Assembly: GCA_008638375.1 (NCBI GenBank)
Contig: CM018031.1
Span: 7,465,062 to 7,529,061, forward strand
DNA: 64,000 nt
Reading direction: 5' to 3'
Source of the DNA: Nyssa sinensis
Lineage: Eukaryota > Streptophyta > Magnoliopsida > Cornales > Nyssaceae
A program made the translations under genes and the position numbers. Positions within the stretch are counted from its first letter, which is position 1. Each line of letters begins with the position of its first letter. The notes under the pieces were generated by a model. The model did not search any database. It was not told the DNA's origin and saw only the letters and a program-made list of their open reading frames with translations. Shown piece after piece: positions 44,493-55,900 of the stretch.

Positions 44493-44975
44493 AGGAATAT
44501 TAATTTTTAACACGACACTAAATTAAAGAGTTTGAGTCTAGCATAAATGGGTTGACACGTATAACATGATTAATAAACAGGTTTTATTTACATTTTAATA
44601 GCGTTAACCAGTTTAACACAACTTACGCTCGTAAATATATTATGAGTTAGGGTAATTCGTTTCATATCAAATATTTATCAAAGTTTTGAGATTTTTTATT
44701 TAAAAAAGAGGTTTCTAATTTGATTTTGGTCATATCCAAAGTTACTAAATTTGAAAATTATTTATACATATTAAAAAATAGATAAATTTTTTTATTTAAA
44801 AATAAATAAATAAATAAACGGGTTAAGTGTGTCGATACGTGTAACATGTTTAATAAATGAGTTTTGAAACTTGACATGATTAGTTAATAGTGTCGAGTTA
44901 AGGTTCACACATATTTTTAAATATGTATGACTTGACACGATCCGAACACGATACGATAACACAAATTGACACCCT
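44493..44975. mobile_element. ~483-bp DNA transposon-like element with AGG...CCT ends
   Basis: TACTTCAATG occurs at 44482-44491 and 44976-44985, flanking the element. Its right end (ACACAAATTGACACCCT) reads AGGGTGTCAATTTGTG on the other strand, and the left end (AGGAATATTAATTTTTAACA) is a degraded version. Internal CACGACAC/GACACG words are common in plant repeats of this type. No coding capacity. Confidence 0.55.
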
Positions 44976-45726
44976 TACTTCAATGCATGTGTCATTTGGC
45001 TTGCTAAAAAATGACAACATCATATTTGTTATTGAAAGTAATTAGTGTCATTTTATAATATTTATAAAATACAATTTATATATGCTAAACAAAACGAGTT
45101 TACACCGCTTTATTAAGTAAATATCAAACGGACATGAAATATACGTTATTTTATTATAAAAAAATAATTATTATGTTAAAATATAATATTTTAATATTAA
45201 AATTTGTGTTTTTATATTATAATATTTTAAATTATAATATTTTAAATTATAAAATTAATTAATATAAATAAAATGGCATTTAAAATTAACCATCGATGGT
45301 CATCGCATTTATAACATTAAAAATCTGACCCACTCATACACGATTTACAATAAAGAAAATTATTTTTTTATTATTGTCGAAGCGCTTCCCAATCTACAAA
45401 AGTTGCCGAGCTTGATGGATGACGTGGCTCTTAAACAGTGACCAGCGGAAGTTTGAAGCTCCTGTTGGAAATACTCTTTACACATGTAATGAAGATGGCC
45501 TTTCTATTAAAAATCAGCCGACGCCATTTTCACCCCCACAAAGAGTTAAAATATATTTTATTTTAATAAAAAATTAAATTAATTATACTTATTTTTCCAT
45601 AATTTTTAATAATAATAAATATTTTTTTTATAATTTAAAAATTTATACTGTATCTTCTGTGAGTCTAGTCAGACAAATAACATTAACAAAATTCGTTAAT
45701 TTATTAATTTATTTTTTTATATTTTA

Positions 45727-45925
45727 GAGTAATACTACGCTTACTTAAAATTTTTATCAAAAATATTTATATAATTAATGTGACAGTATTGTATTGATTT
45801 TACATCATATTATAATATGATATAAAATTAATACAATATTACTATATCAACTATATAAATATTATGATATGACGTAAAAGTAATACAACATTTTTATATC
45901 AATTATATAAATATTTTTAATAAAA
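45727..45925. mobile_element. MITE family 2, copy a
   Basis: Starts GAGTAATACTACGCTTACTT, contains an internal near-palindrome around CATCATATTATAATATGAT, and aligns with copies at 62290-62515 and 63332-63509. The right end is eroded. Confidence 0.55.
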
Positions 45926-47008
45926 TTATTATATCAACCTAACAATTGTGATATTTTAAGACAAAGTGGAAACACTCCCTCTCTTCAATGCGACTCTGCA
46001 TCTCACATCTCTCTAATTTCTCAATCCAGTACTAAAGAAATAGCCCTTCATCGACACAACCTGCGGTGTCCCTACCACGGCTAAATCATCTACAATCATC
46101 TCTTCCACTTTCATTAATTTTTTAAGAATAAAACAATGATTGCACTGTCTTTTTCATTATTTTTCTATCTAAACAAACTATTAATCTCATTAATATGTAA
46201 CCATCTATTTATATAGGGTGGGGCTATTCCCACTCTTAGCACTTTACTTGCACGAAAAAATATTTAATGATTTTAGCACAATAATTTTAATAGTTAAGTG
46301 ATAAATTATATATGTATTTATAATATATTGTTATTAGTATGATTATTCATCTAATCGTTGAAATTATAATTCTAAAAGATTATTGAATAATTATTTTTAC
46401 TTACATTCTAAAAGTACAAATTCGATTATTAAAAAAATTATTTTAGAGCTCAAAATGTATAACAAAGAAGTGAGAATAGAAATTCTCTCTATATAAACCA
46501 AGAGGTTTAATAGGCTTTCGTTTTTGTGACCTAGTCCTCTTTTTTGTTTATGGGTTCAACCCCTCAGGCACTTTTATATGAATATACCATCCTCTACAGA
46601 TTTTTTTAATTTTTTTTATAAAAATAAAAGCACATATATCTCTTTAGGTAGGCTTCCTTCAAAGTGGATATATAATGGGTAAAAATTCAATCCTCCACAC
46701 ATCTTCACTAATTTTATAAGGACAAATAAGCTAACTCATACCACGACTTCGTAATCGTTTGGATGAGTGATAGAAATAGGCGTTTAAGAAAATGGTATTT
46801 TAAAATGGATGTTTTGTAAAAAAATTATTTATTGATATTTTTTTAAAACGTCCGCTTTAATCTTGAAAATATTTAAACGAATGTTTTGAAAAATCTAAAC
46901 AAATACTCACTTATCTTAAAAGTCTATTTAAAACATGAAAATGACCAAACGGACAATTCCACCGCCCATCCGAAGACAACCTTTATATGAAATCTCTAAA
47001 ACTTTTAA

Positions 47009-47218
47009 GGCTCCGTTTGGATTGTGATTCAGAAACAATTTTTAAAATTTTTTTTTAAAATATATTCAAAATTTTGTAATTAATTTTTTAAAAATTGTGA
47101 AAATATATTTGGATATGATAATATAAATTTTAAAAAATTAAAAAAAATATATTTTGAAATGCGAATTTTGCGTTTTAAAATTAGAAAACTGTTTTTGAAA
47201 ACAAAAACAAACGGAGCC
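47009..47218. mobile_element. MITE family 3 (GGCTCCGTTTGG ends), 210 bp
   Basis: Terminal inverted repeats GGCTCCGTTTGG and CAAACGGAGCC bound an AT-rich, non-coding 210-bp element. Ends of this form are typical of plant hAT-like MITEs. No clear target duplication. A decayed relative is at 30070-30276. Confidence 0.7.
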
Positions 47219-48268
47219 CAATCTTTATTAAGTTCTTAATTGAATAAGTTTTTTTAAAAATATGATCTGAAGTTAAGTAACAGTTTGAATAAATAAGTGT
47301 AAAAAAATATTATTTGAATTAAGTTATTAAATATTTGAATAAATATATTAATACTTTGTAATTTTTGAATCAACTATAAATGTGTTAATAAGTACTTTAT
47401 AATTTTTGGATCAAATATAAATGTGTTACTCTGTTACTTTATTTAAAAAAAATTTACTAATTTTTTTTTAAAAAAAATTTATTTTAGACGAAGTACGTAT
47501 TCATTAAATGTCTAATAAATTAAATTAAATATTTAACAAATTAAAATATCTATTTTAAATTAGAGAACATCGTTAAGTAGAGACAATAGTTTGGCGGGCG
47601 TTTAAAGCTGCAGTCTTAGTCGTTTGGTGGGCAATTAAAGCTGCACGCTAAATCACACTTCCATCATGAGGAAAAAAAGATTTAGTGTCATGCAAATGTC
47701 AAATGAGTCTCTGTCAATATACACATGTACAAGAACAATTGGTGTTGAGTCATTGTCATTCATTGGAAAACTTGTACTTTGTCGTACAAATAAACAGCTC
47801 AATTTCGACGAAGGACATCATTTAACGTTAAGTGCGCCATTCACGTTGCTCCGGAAAATCTTTGAATGGGTTGGGTAATATAATTAAAAGAACACAAAAT
47901 TACGTGATATGCCATATTGATAGAAGAATATCACTGCACGTGGAGTTTCTAGAAAGCCATTTTGCGGGAAATATTTTTAGGGAAAAATACAAGGTTAGAA
48001 CTAATCAGCTCTGATGAAAACATATTTTGGTCGGTGATGTTTTTTAAAATTTCAGTTAAAATAAAGAGTTTAAAAATTAATTACAAAAAAATAATAAAAT
48101 TACATTTAAGGCAAGGTGTTAAAAAGTATATTATAAAAAAAAATATACGGTAAGATTTAAGTTTTAGTTTTAACATAAATGCCATAAATTCTCTGAAAAT
48201 GATTGTGTGATGTTAAGAAACAAAAAACACAAATTGAATGTGATTAAATAACTATATCAATAAGGGTA

Positions 48269-48607
48269 TTTTTGAAATTAGAATTTCAACTCTAAATTAA
48301 CTTTTTAAAACTCAAGTGTTAAAGAGAGGGACAATCAGTCATATAGATAGACCAGAGGAGTTAGAGATGAGCGATGTGGGACAATCCAACACGCCCCCTG
48401 AACTACATTGCCCGCGGAGGGAAGTCAGGTGAGCGACCCCGTGCATTTAACTCAGAGTTAGATCTCTAACCTGACTCTGATACCATGTTGAAATTAGATG
48501 TCTAACTCTAAATTAACTTCTTAAAACTTAGGTGTCAAAAAAAGAGACAACTAGTCATATAAATAAATAAGAGGAGTTAAAAACAGACGATATAAAACAA
48601 TCTAACA
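48269..48607 (-). mobile_element. Complete TRIM retrotransposon, minus orientation
   Basis: Two LTRs of about 122 bp: 48269-48391 (ending CAATCCAACA) and 48486-48607 (TGTTGAAATT to CAATCTAACA). They share CTCTAAATTAACTT, TAAAACT and GAGGAGTTA. Next to the right LTR, CTGATACCA read on the minus strand is TGGTATCAG, the initiator-Met tRNA primer-binding site. Beside the left LTR, CGCCCCCTG gives a purine tract on the minus strand. The internal part is about 94 bp with no coding potential. LTR divergence suggests an old insertion. Confidence 0.8.
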
Positions 48608-48624
48608 AATATAAAAAATATAAA

Positions 48625-48725
48625 TTGGTTGGAAGGAAGGTGTGCCCACATCCAGTTTTTCATCAATCATTTCCAAAAAGGGCTCTGCCATAAGTCAAGA
48701 ACACAAAGCGTACTTTGAATGTTCC
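48625..48725 (-). pseudogene. Relic matching ABCC intron 5
   Basis: The sequence CTCTGCCATAAGTCAA with AAAGC and ACTTTGAATGTTCC, plus a preceding GGTTGG...GTGTGC and ATTTCC-AAAAGG context, aligns with 36214-36342 inside the ABCC gene, in the same orientation. It is non-coding intron DNA, so the likely source is a decayed partial copy of an ABCC gene upstream of the living one, or a local segment duplication. Confidence 0.55.
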
Positions 48726-49011
48726 ACTGTTACACCTATTGACTAGTTTAAATAGACTGGTAGGTATTTCGTAAAAACAGTAACTGGTTGTTAATTACAC
48801 ATTGTTTAGGTATTTGACAAGTTTCTCAAGTGGCAATGAAGAATGGTAGATACCCTTTTTCTGGTCTTTGTCGTTGATCAAATGAAAGGTCCAAAACATC
48901 ATTTTTTAAAAAATAAAAAATTTAAAAATTAAATGTCAAGCCAACTAAAGTTAACAATTAAAAAAGAGAAAAACAAAGACTTGTTCAACTTTGAGCTAAA
49001 AAATGGACTGA

Positions 49012-49530
49012 GGTAAATTAAACTTAAACTTCACTGAGATTTTGTATAATTACTAAAATTTCTTGAAATTTTTGAATTTTTTTTTTAAACAATACTAACT
49101 CTTCTATTTTTACTAACAAACTACAAATAACTCCTTCAATCAATGTTATTTTTAATGACAAAATTATCTTTTTTATTATTTTGTTGTATTTCTTTCAAAT
49201 TTTGACCAAATTTTTTAAACTTTTTTTTTCATTTTCAAATAAATATTAATTTAAATCCCTTTGCCTAAAAAAATTATAAATCATTTATCTTAAATTTATT
49301 TTTATATAAAATTAAAAAAATCTTTAAAAAATTTTTTGATGAAAGATCTAAGAAATACAAAATAAAATAAAATGAAAAAAACACTTTTATCATTTTTAAA
49401 CAAATTTGGACTAGAAAAAAAACATTTGTAATTTGTCAATAAAAATATAAAAAATCAGTGTCATTTCAAAATTTTCAACGAATGTCTTTGTAACCTTTAG
49501 AAACTTTAAAGAAGGTCAATGTAATTTAAC
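49012..49530. mobile_element. MITE family 1, copy
   Basis: The left arm begins GTAAATTAAACTTAAAC and the right arm ends AAGGTCAATGTAATTTAAC; the arms are imperfect inverted copies, with CTCCTTCAATCAATGTTATTTTTAATGACAAAATTATC-like text related to the better copy at 61003-61487. Non-coding. Confidence 0.6.
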
Positions 49531-49969
49531 GAAAACAAAATTAGCTAATTAATCATCAGTAATCGCCTTTAAAATGAGTAATTGCTAAATGAACCAAAAC
49601 CCAGACACCCGTAATGAGGGGGTGCCAAACCTGATATCTAATCTCCTCCTGGGTCCAGTAATTTCTTGCATTGGATTCCTTCAGATTCTGATAAACAAAC
49701 CTCTTGACTCAAACATGAACTCCAATAAACTCAAATTCTTGAACAAGACACGGGAAAAGTAATGCATACATTATTTTCTCTTCTTTAGAACAGTGCTTTC
49801 TCACAAAAATTAAAAAATTAGACGATAGCTATGATTTGCTAGTTCACACGGGTGAAGCAGCTGTTTGTTCCATCTGAAACAACGAAGGAATCAACATTTA
49901 AAGTACGTACATAGCGTAGCCATTATCAAAGGTCAGCTACAAGGAAGACAGTTAATTTACCTTGCAGTG

Positions 49970-52900
49970 TCAAATAAGCTGCACGACAGCAGCAACTCGC
50001 AAAGCCCCGTTTTGCAGGAGATCACCGAGCTCATCAAACAACAATGCTGTACGCCAACCCCATCCCTTAGGAGCTTTTGGCAAAAGAGTTCCTGGTTGTT
50101 TGAAGCTTCCGAATACCATGACTTCTCTCTTTGATGGACAAATCAACTGTATAGAGAAGGCGAAAGACACCCAGAGTTATAAAACTGTATTCTCGGTCAA
50201 GTTTCTTTGTGCAACATCAGTAAAAGACATTGACAGGTGTTCACTTAAATTAACCTGATAACGGGCGGTAACCTTTTCACGAGAATCCAGGTACATATGA
50301 AACTGAAAACAGGAGGTTAAAATAAAAATTAAAGTTAGTTTTACAAAAAAAAAAAATTTAAAAGAAAATCAGCAGATTTCCTCATGAGAGAAAACTTGAT
50401 CACTACATAAAGTAGGTTATTTATCATGAATGGTCATTATCTCAAAAAACTATGAAGAAACGTCCTTTCAGATTTCATCCAATAGACCACCTTCAGGTTT
50501 GAAAAATGAGAACAAGGCTGACCTTTCTAAGGGGATCAGTAATCTCTGCCTTCCGTCGGTGAAGAAATAATCCTGCAATATTGTGTAACAATAAAAGTAC
50601 ACAACAAACATGTCAATTTAATATCTCTTCACTTGGATAAGTAGACATGTTAAAGATAAAATCCTTTTGTTAGTTGGAAGATTACCAAGAGTTCGGCGTC
50701 CTTGAGGATCTTCATCACTAAAAGCTTGAACACTAACCTATATGATTCAACAGATCAAATCAATCGACTTTTTTGGAAAGTCAAATAATCAACTTGGTAT
50801 CACAACATTTGTAAGATTGATCTAGAGGTTTATACAAACAAAATGGCTGGAGGATATTAAAATACCTTCCATAAAGAACCAGCATAAAATACTTCTGGAG
50901 AGTGCTTGACCTGGCCGTCACTGAGCCGGTGCACATCCTGAAATTCCACCCTATGGAATCGATAAAGGATAGTCACAACATTAATTAAAGGATTTCTTCT
51001 AGAAGCTGAAGAATATAACATAAAGTAAAAAATAAAAAGATAAACAAAGGTCAACTGATCATCTAGATTGCCCCTTGAAACTAGCAAAAGAAGATTGAAT
51101 ATAACCCCAAGTCTTTTGAGTAAATGTTCAACAATTATTATTTCTAAGATGCCAAGTAACATAATTCATATCAAAAGCAATTGAAAAAAGTGAGTTCTGA
51201 AGTTTGAGAAATTGCTGCAGGAGTTGATGAGCTTAGCTCAAAAGAGCCAATATAAACTACTGTGAGGGAGATATAAGAGTAAACAGATCATAGAAGAGTG
51301 CCATTAAAGAAAAGCTTTGGTATTACTTGTGTCTGCACAATTTAAGGGTCAGTATATGAAAACAAACTTAAGCACAGCAATCCTACTCATCCAGTTGAAA
51401 ACTTGGGTGAGGTGGTGAAAAAGTGAAAAAAAGATATTGTATCCAAATGACTGAAATAAGTGATTGATGCTCCAGTTTACTTGGTGGCGATAACTTCCAC
51501 CATCAGTAGCATCTACCACATCTCCAAACTAACATCACATCACCAAGGAAGCTTCCCTGTTCAACACCTTCCAAAACACATATCAACTGAACTTGCAAAC
51601 TGCAGATGCTAGTGAAAATCCAAGCAAAAGGATAACTTACGCAAAGCGAAACGGAGGGAAGTGACTTAGAGGTGTCTTCATATCCAATGATATAGAACTG
51701 TTTGTATTCTCCCACTCAATGCCAATAGCATTCTCAGGTTGCTCTAGCATCTGCACAGGAATACCACTGGTACTTGGCCCAGCAACAGAAGGTTCAGTCA
51801 ATCTGTTTTGCGTATCCGTCTCATAACCTCTCTCTGTTTGCTCTGCATGAACATTAGCAGTGTTGCTCACTCCTTGGCTGAGCCCAACCAAGGCGGTCAA
51901 CCCATCTCCAGACAGGTCCCCATTGTGGTCAGTTCTGATATCTATATCATCATTAGCAAGAGATTGCTGGCAGTTTCGGTTGCCCACACCAAAGGGTACA
52001 CGAGAGAAGACAAAACGTGTCGGAGGCCAAGCAGCTGCAGGCACAAATGTAGTTCCGCCGCGTCCAATACCAGCTAGACCATCAATTGGCCCCCTCACGT
52101 GAACTCTTACAGGCCTAAAGGGGCCATTTCCTTCACCTTGAGCAGAATCAGTGACATATATATTTCCTATATTACTGGGTGAATTATTCTGATCATGCTC
52201 TTGCATGTAATAACCAGTGGCAGTAACTCCACGTGAAATTCCAAATTGCGGCCTGCATGCACATACCATGCTACCAAAGCAGCAATTTTTGCAAATGTCA
52301 AGACCAATTTCTTGCACCCGCTGACTTAAAAGCATCTACAAAATACCCATACATTCAAAAATATTAATAAAATATAAAAATAAAAACTACCATCAGAAAC
52401 AAACACAGGCAAGAATTTTTTCAAGAGATTGCTTATGGTGACGAGAAGAGCTGTCCAAACTTCTGGGGCTCGCAGATGTTCATAAAAATTTCTACCACTC
52501 TAGCAGGACCCACGATGGAAGTCCCCCAAGACTGAACCAGCCAACCCTGTACATATTAAAATTACATAAAGTTTCCCCGGTCATCCAAAACAGTGCAATA
52601 GGCCAGATGGTTAGGAAATGTTTGCAATAGGAGACGAACAAGGTTTAACCCACAGGAGTTGGTCCCAAACAACTTGCTCGCTTACTGCAAGCAAAAAGCT
52701 CCACCAGGAAGCATGGACTCTTCTCATCGTCCTGAAGCATTCTATACATAGCAAGTAACACCAAAATACAAATGGATATCAATTTCATACCTGCAGCCAA
52801 AGACCATCATTCACGGCTTTGCAAGGAAACCCCAATTCTTCAAGCTGCTTTCTCACATTTAGTAGTGCTTCAAAAGACATGTTACAATATAATAGAGAAC

Positions 52901-55900
52901 CCCCTTCAAAAATATTGACAAATGTCTCATATTCTTCCCCACCCACCCCACAGTTCCCTTTTGCATAACCTTTTACCTGCCTTTGACCCACAATCCTACC
53001 TCCCCATGATAATGGAGGCATGGCACATCTTCCCCATTCATTAGGCATGAGCCCACTACAGGAAGAATTCATTGAACTGCAGGGCCTTTTGTCTCTGGCA
53101 AGCCAACTATTGTCATTTAGTTGGTAGCATGATCCTTCTTCAGATGGGCCTTCCATGGCAATACCATCAACCCCCAATCCACTCGCTCCAACTCCAATTG
53201 GCACTTCAAGACAAGAACACGAGGATCTAATATCATCTGTATATGAAAATGAGTTACTCGATGAATGTCGATTAATTTTGCAATGGTATCTTGGCTCCAA
53301 ATCTGGCTCAGTGCATGCAGCTTGTTGCATCTGTTGTTTGGAATCATGAACCCCAGTGTGAGAATCAACCACACAGTCCGCAAGCTCAACCAAAATATTA
53401 TGAGCAGTTTTATGGCCTTCAAGATCATCTTTTAAACTTAATCGCCCTAATTCAGATCCCAACCTTTTACTAGTGCTGCTATTGATCAAGTTCTTTCCCT
53501 TTATTTTAGAAGAATCAGAATGAGTACTCATTTCCATCTCAGAACTGGAACTTCCTTGCTCAGAATGTTCTGCCTTGCGAGAAGCACTTTTTGCTAGGAG
53601 TGTGCACAATGCTAGTTCAAACCTTTTCATCAAAAAGAAATGTGTTATCCAGATTAGCTGGGATTTGACTTCCGAATCATAACATCAAAAAGATAATGTG
53701 TTATCCAGATTTGCTAGAATTTTACTAGTGCTGCTATTGATGAAGTTCTTTCCCTTTCACTTAGAATTTTCCTTACCGTTTCTCCTCACTAGGTACCCAC
53801 AGTTCATCTGAGGTAAGCAGTGCATACAAAGTTTGAGAGGAAAGTTTTGGAAGCACCTGTTAATGATGGGAGGATTAATAATGTATATTATAATTAATCA
53901 AAAAAACTTAAGTTTCATAATAAAACAAGTGTAAATGTATCCTGCATAACTGAGAATAAATAAAAATAAAAGAGAACTACTGATTTGAAATTAGTGAAGG
54001 GAGAGAGAAGGGGGGGAGGTATGGAGTTGGAATTGGAAAGAAGCCAACAAATACCATATGCCGTTAGCGATCATCCATTCTAGCACTACTCTCGCCCAAA
54101 CATGCTTCATTGCATAGTTCTAATAGGGGTAAACTTTGAAAAGGCACCCTAGGTAGTTTGGTGTCTTTATTTTCCTTTCAACTGAAAAATATAAAATATT
54201 GGAGATACTAACACCATCATAGTTCAAAACTATATTTCAGAACTTGGGCTTCAAAATAAAATCATTTATGATAAAACAATATAATTTAAAATAAAAATAA
54301 AAATAAATCCCAGGAACAACATGCAAAACAATGTTAGAAAACCAAAATTACAAATCAAAGTCCAAAGATAAGGATGAATAGAATTTTAAAGCACGTCATT
54401 ATAAATAAATCGATTTCCAATGACAGATAGATAAACCAATGCTGTCATTTTAGTCACTTTATATGAAGTCATTGAATAAATGATCTATAAAGCTGAAAAT
54501 GAGTCAGGTTCAAGTTAGAGTTGTGAAGCACAAACCCAAAAACATTTATTAATAGGATCAGGTAAGAATTGCCTATTTTGTAGGTTTCTTTATAATTTTT
54601 ATGATCACAGTATAATGCTCCATATACTAATTACCATCATTGCCATCTTCTGCAATGAACCAAACCACATCCAGCAAGAAGTTCGATTGTTTCATGGGTT
54701 ATTAGAATTATGATTTAGATAGTAAATTTTCATATTCAAATGTAAACTTGCAGCATTCTTCTCAGAGATTTTCAAATAATTTGGCTTAAAATTCACATGG
54801 GATCTGAAATTTAATCAAAACTGTAATCATTATACATATTATTATTAATTTTCTGGTAGGAACATAGGCCTGTAAAATTTAATAACAAAGTATACAAAAC
54901 TAAGATAATGACTAATTCAAACTAAAGACAAAAATTCTGACATTATTAGATACAGATGTGAAGAGCAATGAGATTTTGAATTCTTATCTCAAGGAGACTT
55001 CTATTTTTGTGGATAAAAGAAGAATACCCGTTGTATTTAGATTCTTTACTTAGTTTTTGAGGGCCTTTAGGCTTTAATTGTTGTAGCCGGTCCCTTTCTT
55101 TTATACATGGGTTAAGCCCCCTCGGGCTCCTTCATTTACAAACATACATTTACTTATCAAAAAAAGAAAGAAAATAACATTCATCTTCTGAAATAAACAC
55201 CTGCAATTCAACAGTAATAGCTCCACCCCTTACCTCTTTCAACTCCATGGCACCACTTTGACAAAGGTAGCCCCAGCAAGCATTTCTAACACGTTCTCCA
55301 TGTATACCATAATCTTGGCTCTCTGCAAACACCTACACCATAAGCACATGTGGTTGTTAATAAAAAGGGAAATTCAGATCACAAAACGACTATAGACAAA
55401 AGACCACACAAGCATCTTGAACCTGATATGCTAAGAAGTTTGAATTCCACAGCTCAGATATAATGAAGTCCGTGCAAATTGCACACAAATCCTGCATGCA
55501 AAATGTTCAAGATATAATCTAGAGCACAAAAAGGAAGCAATTACAACATATCAAGGAATGAATAAAGTCAAACGATCCATCAGGTATCCTGAATCCTACT
55601 TCTATTGTAAGAATGTAAGAAACATAATAAACCTGTCCTCGTTATTATGGAATACCTGAAGATCAAGAAAGGAAGCAGCAGCAAGTACACGAAATGCATT
55701 ATTATCATTGAGCTTAGGGTGATGCCCATAAAGATATGCCAAAGCCATCGCAATTGCCTCCCCATTAACATTTTTATCATCTACATGCAAAGCCACAATT
55801 GGAGCACTGGCTTCTTTCCAGGGTCCATGAAGCATGTTCCTGCCAGCGATGTTATGTGGCAGCAAGTAAAATGATTGCACCTGGTAAGTTGTAAGCACCT

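Larger units (their letters stand above)
42299..49969. other. Gene-free, transposon-rich intergenic region
   Basis: This 7.7-kb stretch runs from upstream of the ABCC start to the BTB gene stop. It contains two TRIM elements, several MITEs, a hAT-like element and an ABCC intron relic (each listed separately). Between them the DNA is AT-rich. A GC-rich patch near 47580-47880 carries a 70-codon plus-strand open frame without a recognisable domain; I do not call it a gene. Confidence 0.6.

Noticed and set aside
47666..47878. 70-codon plus-strand open frame in a less AT-rich patch
   Set aside because: No domain, no homologue I recognise, and no supporting splice or leader signals; kept only as unexplained DNA.
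48269..48607. Cassandra-type TRIM with 5S rRNA promoter
   Set aside because: The Met primer site is present but I see no 5S-like internal promoter in the LTR.
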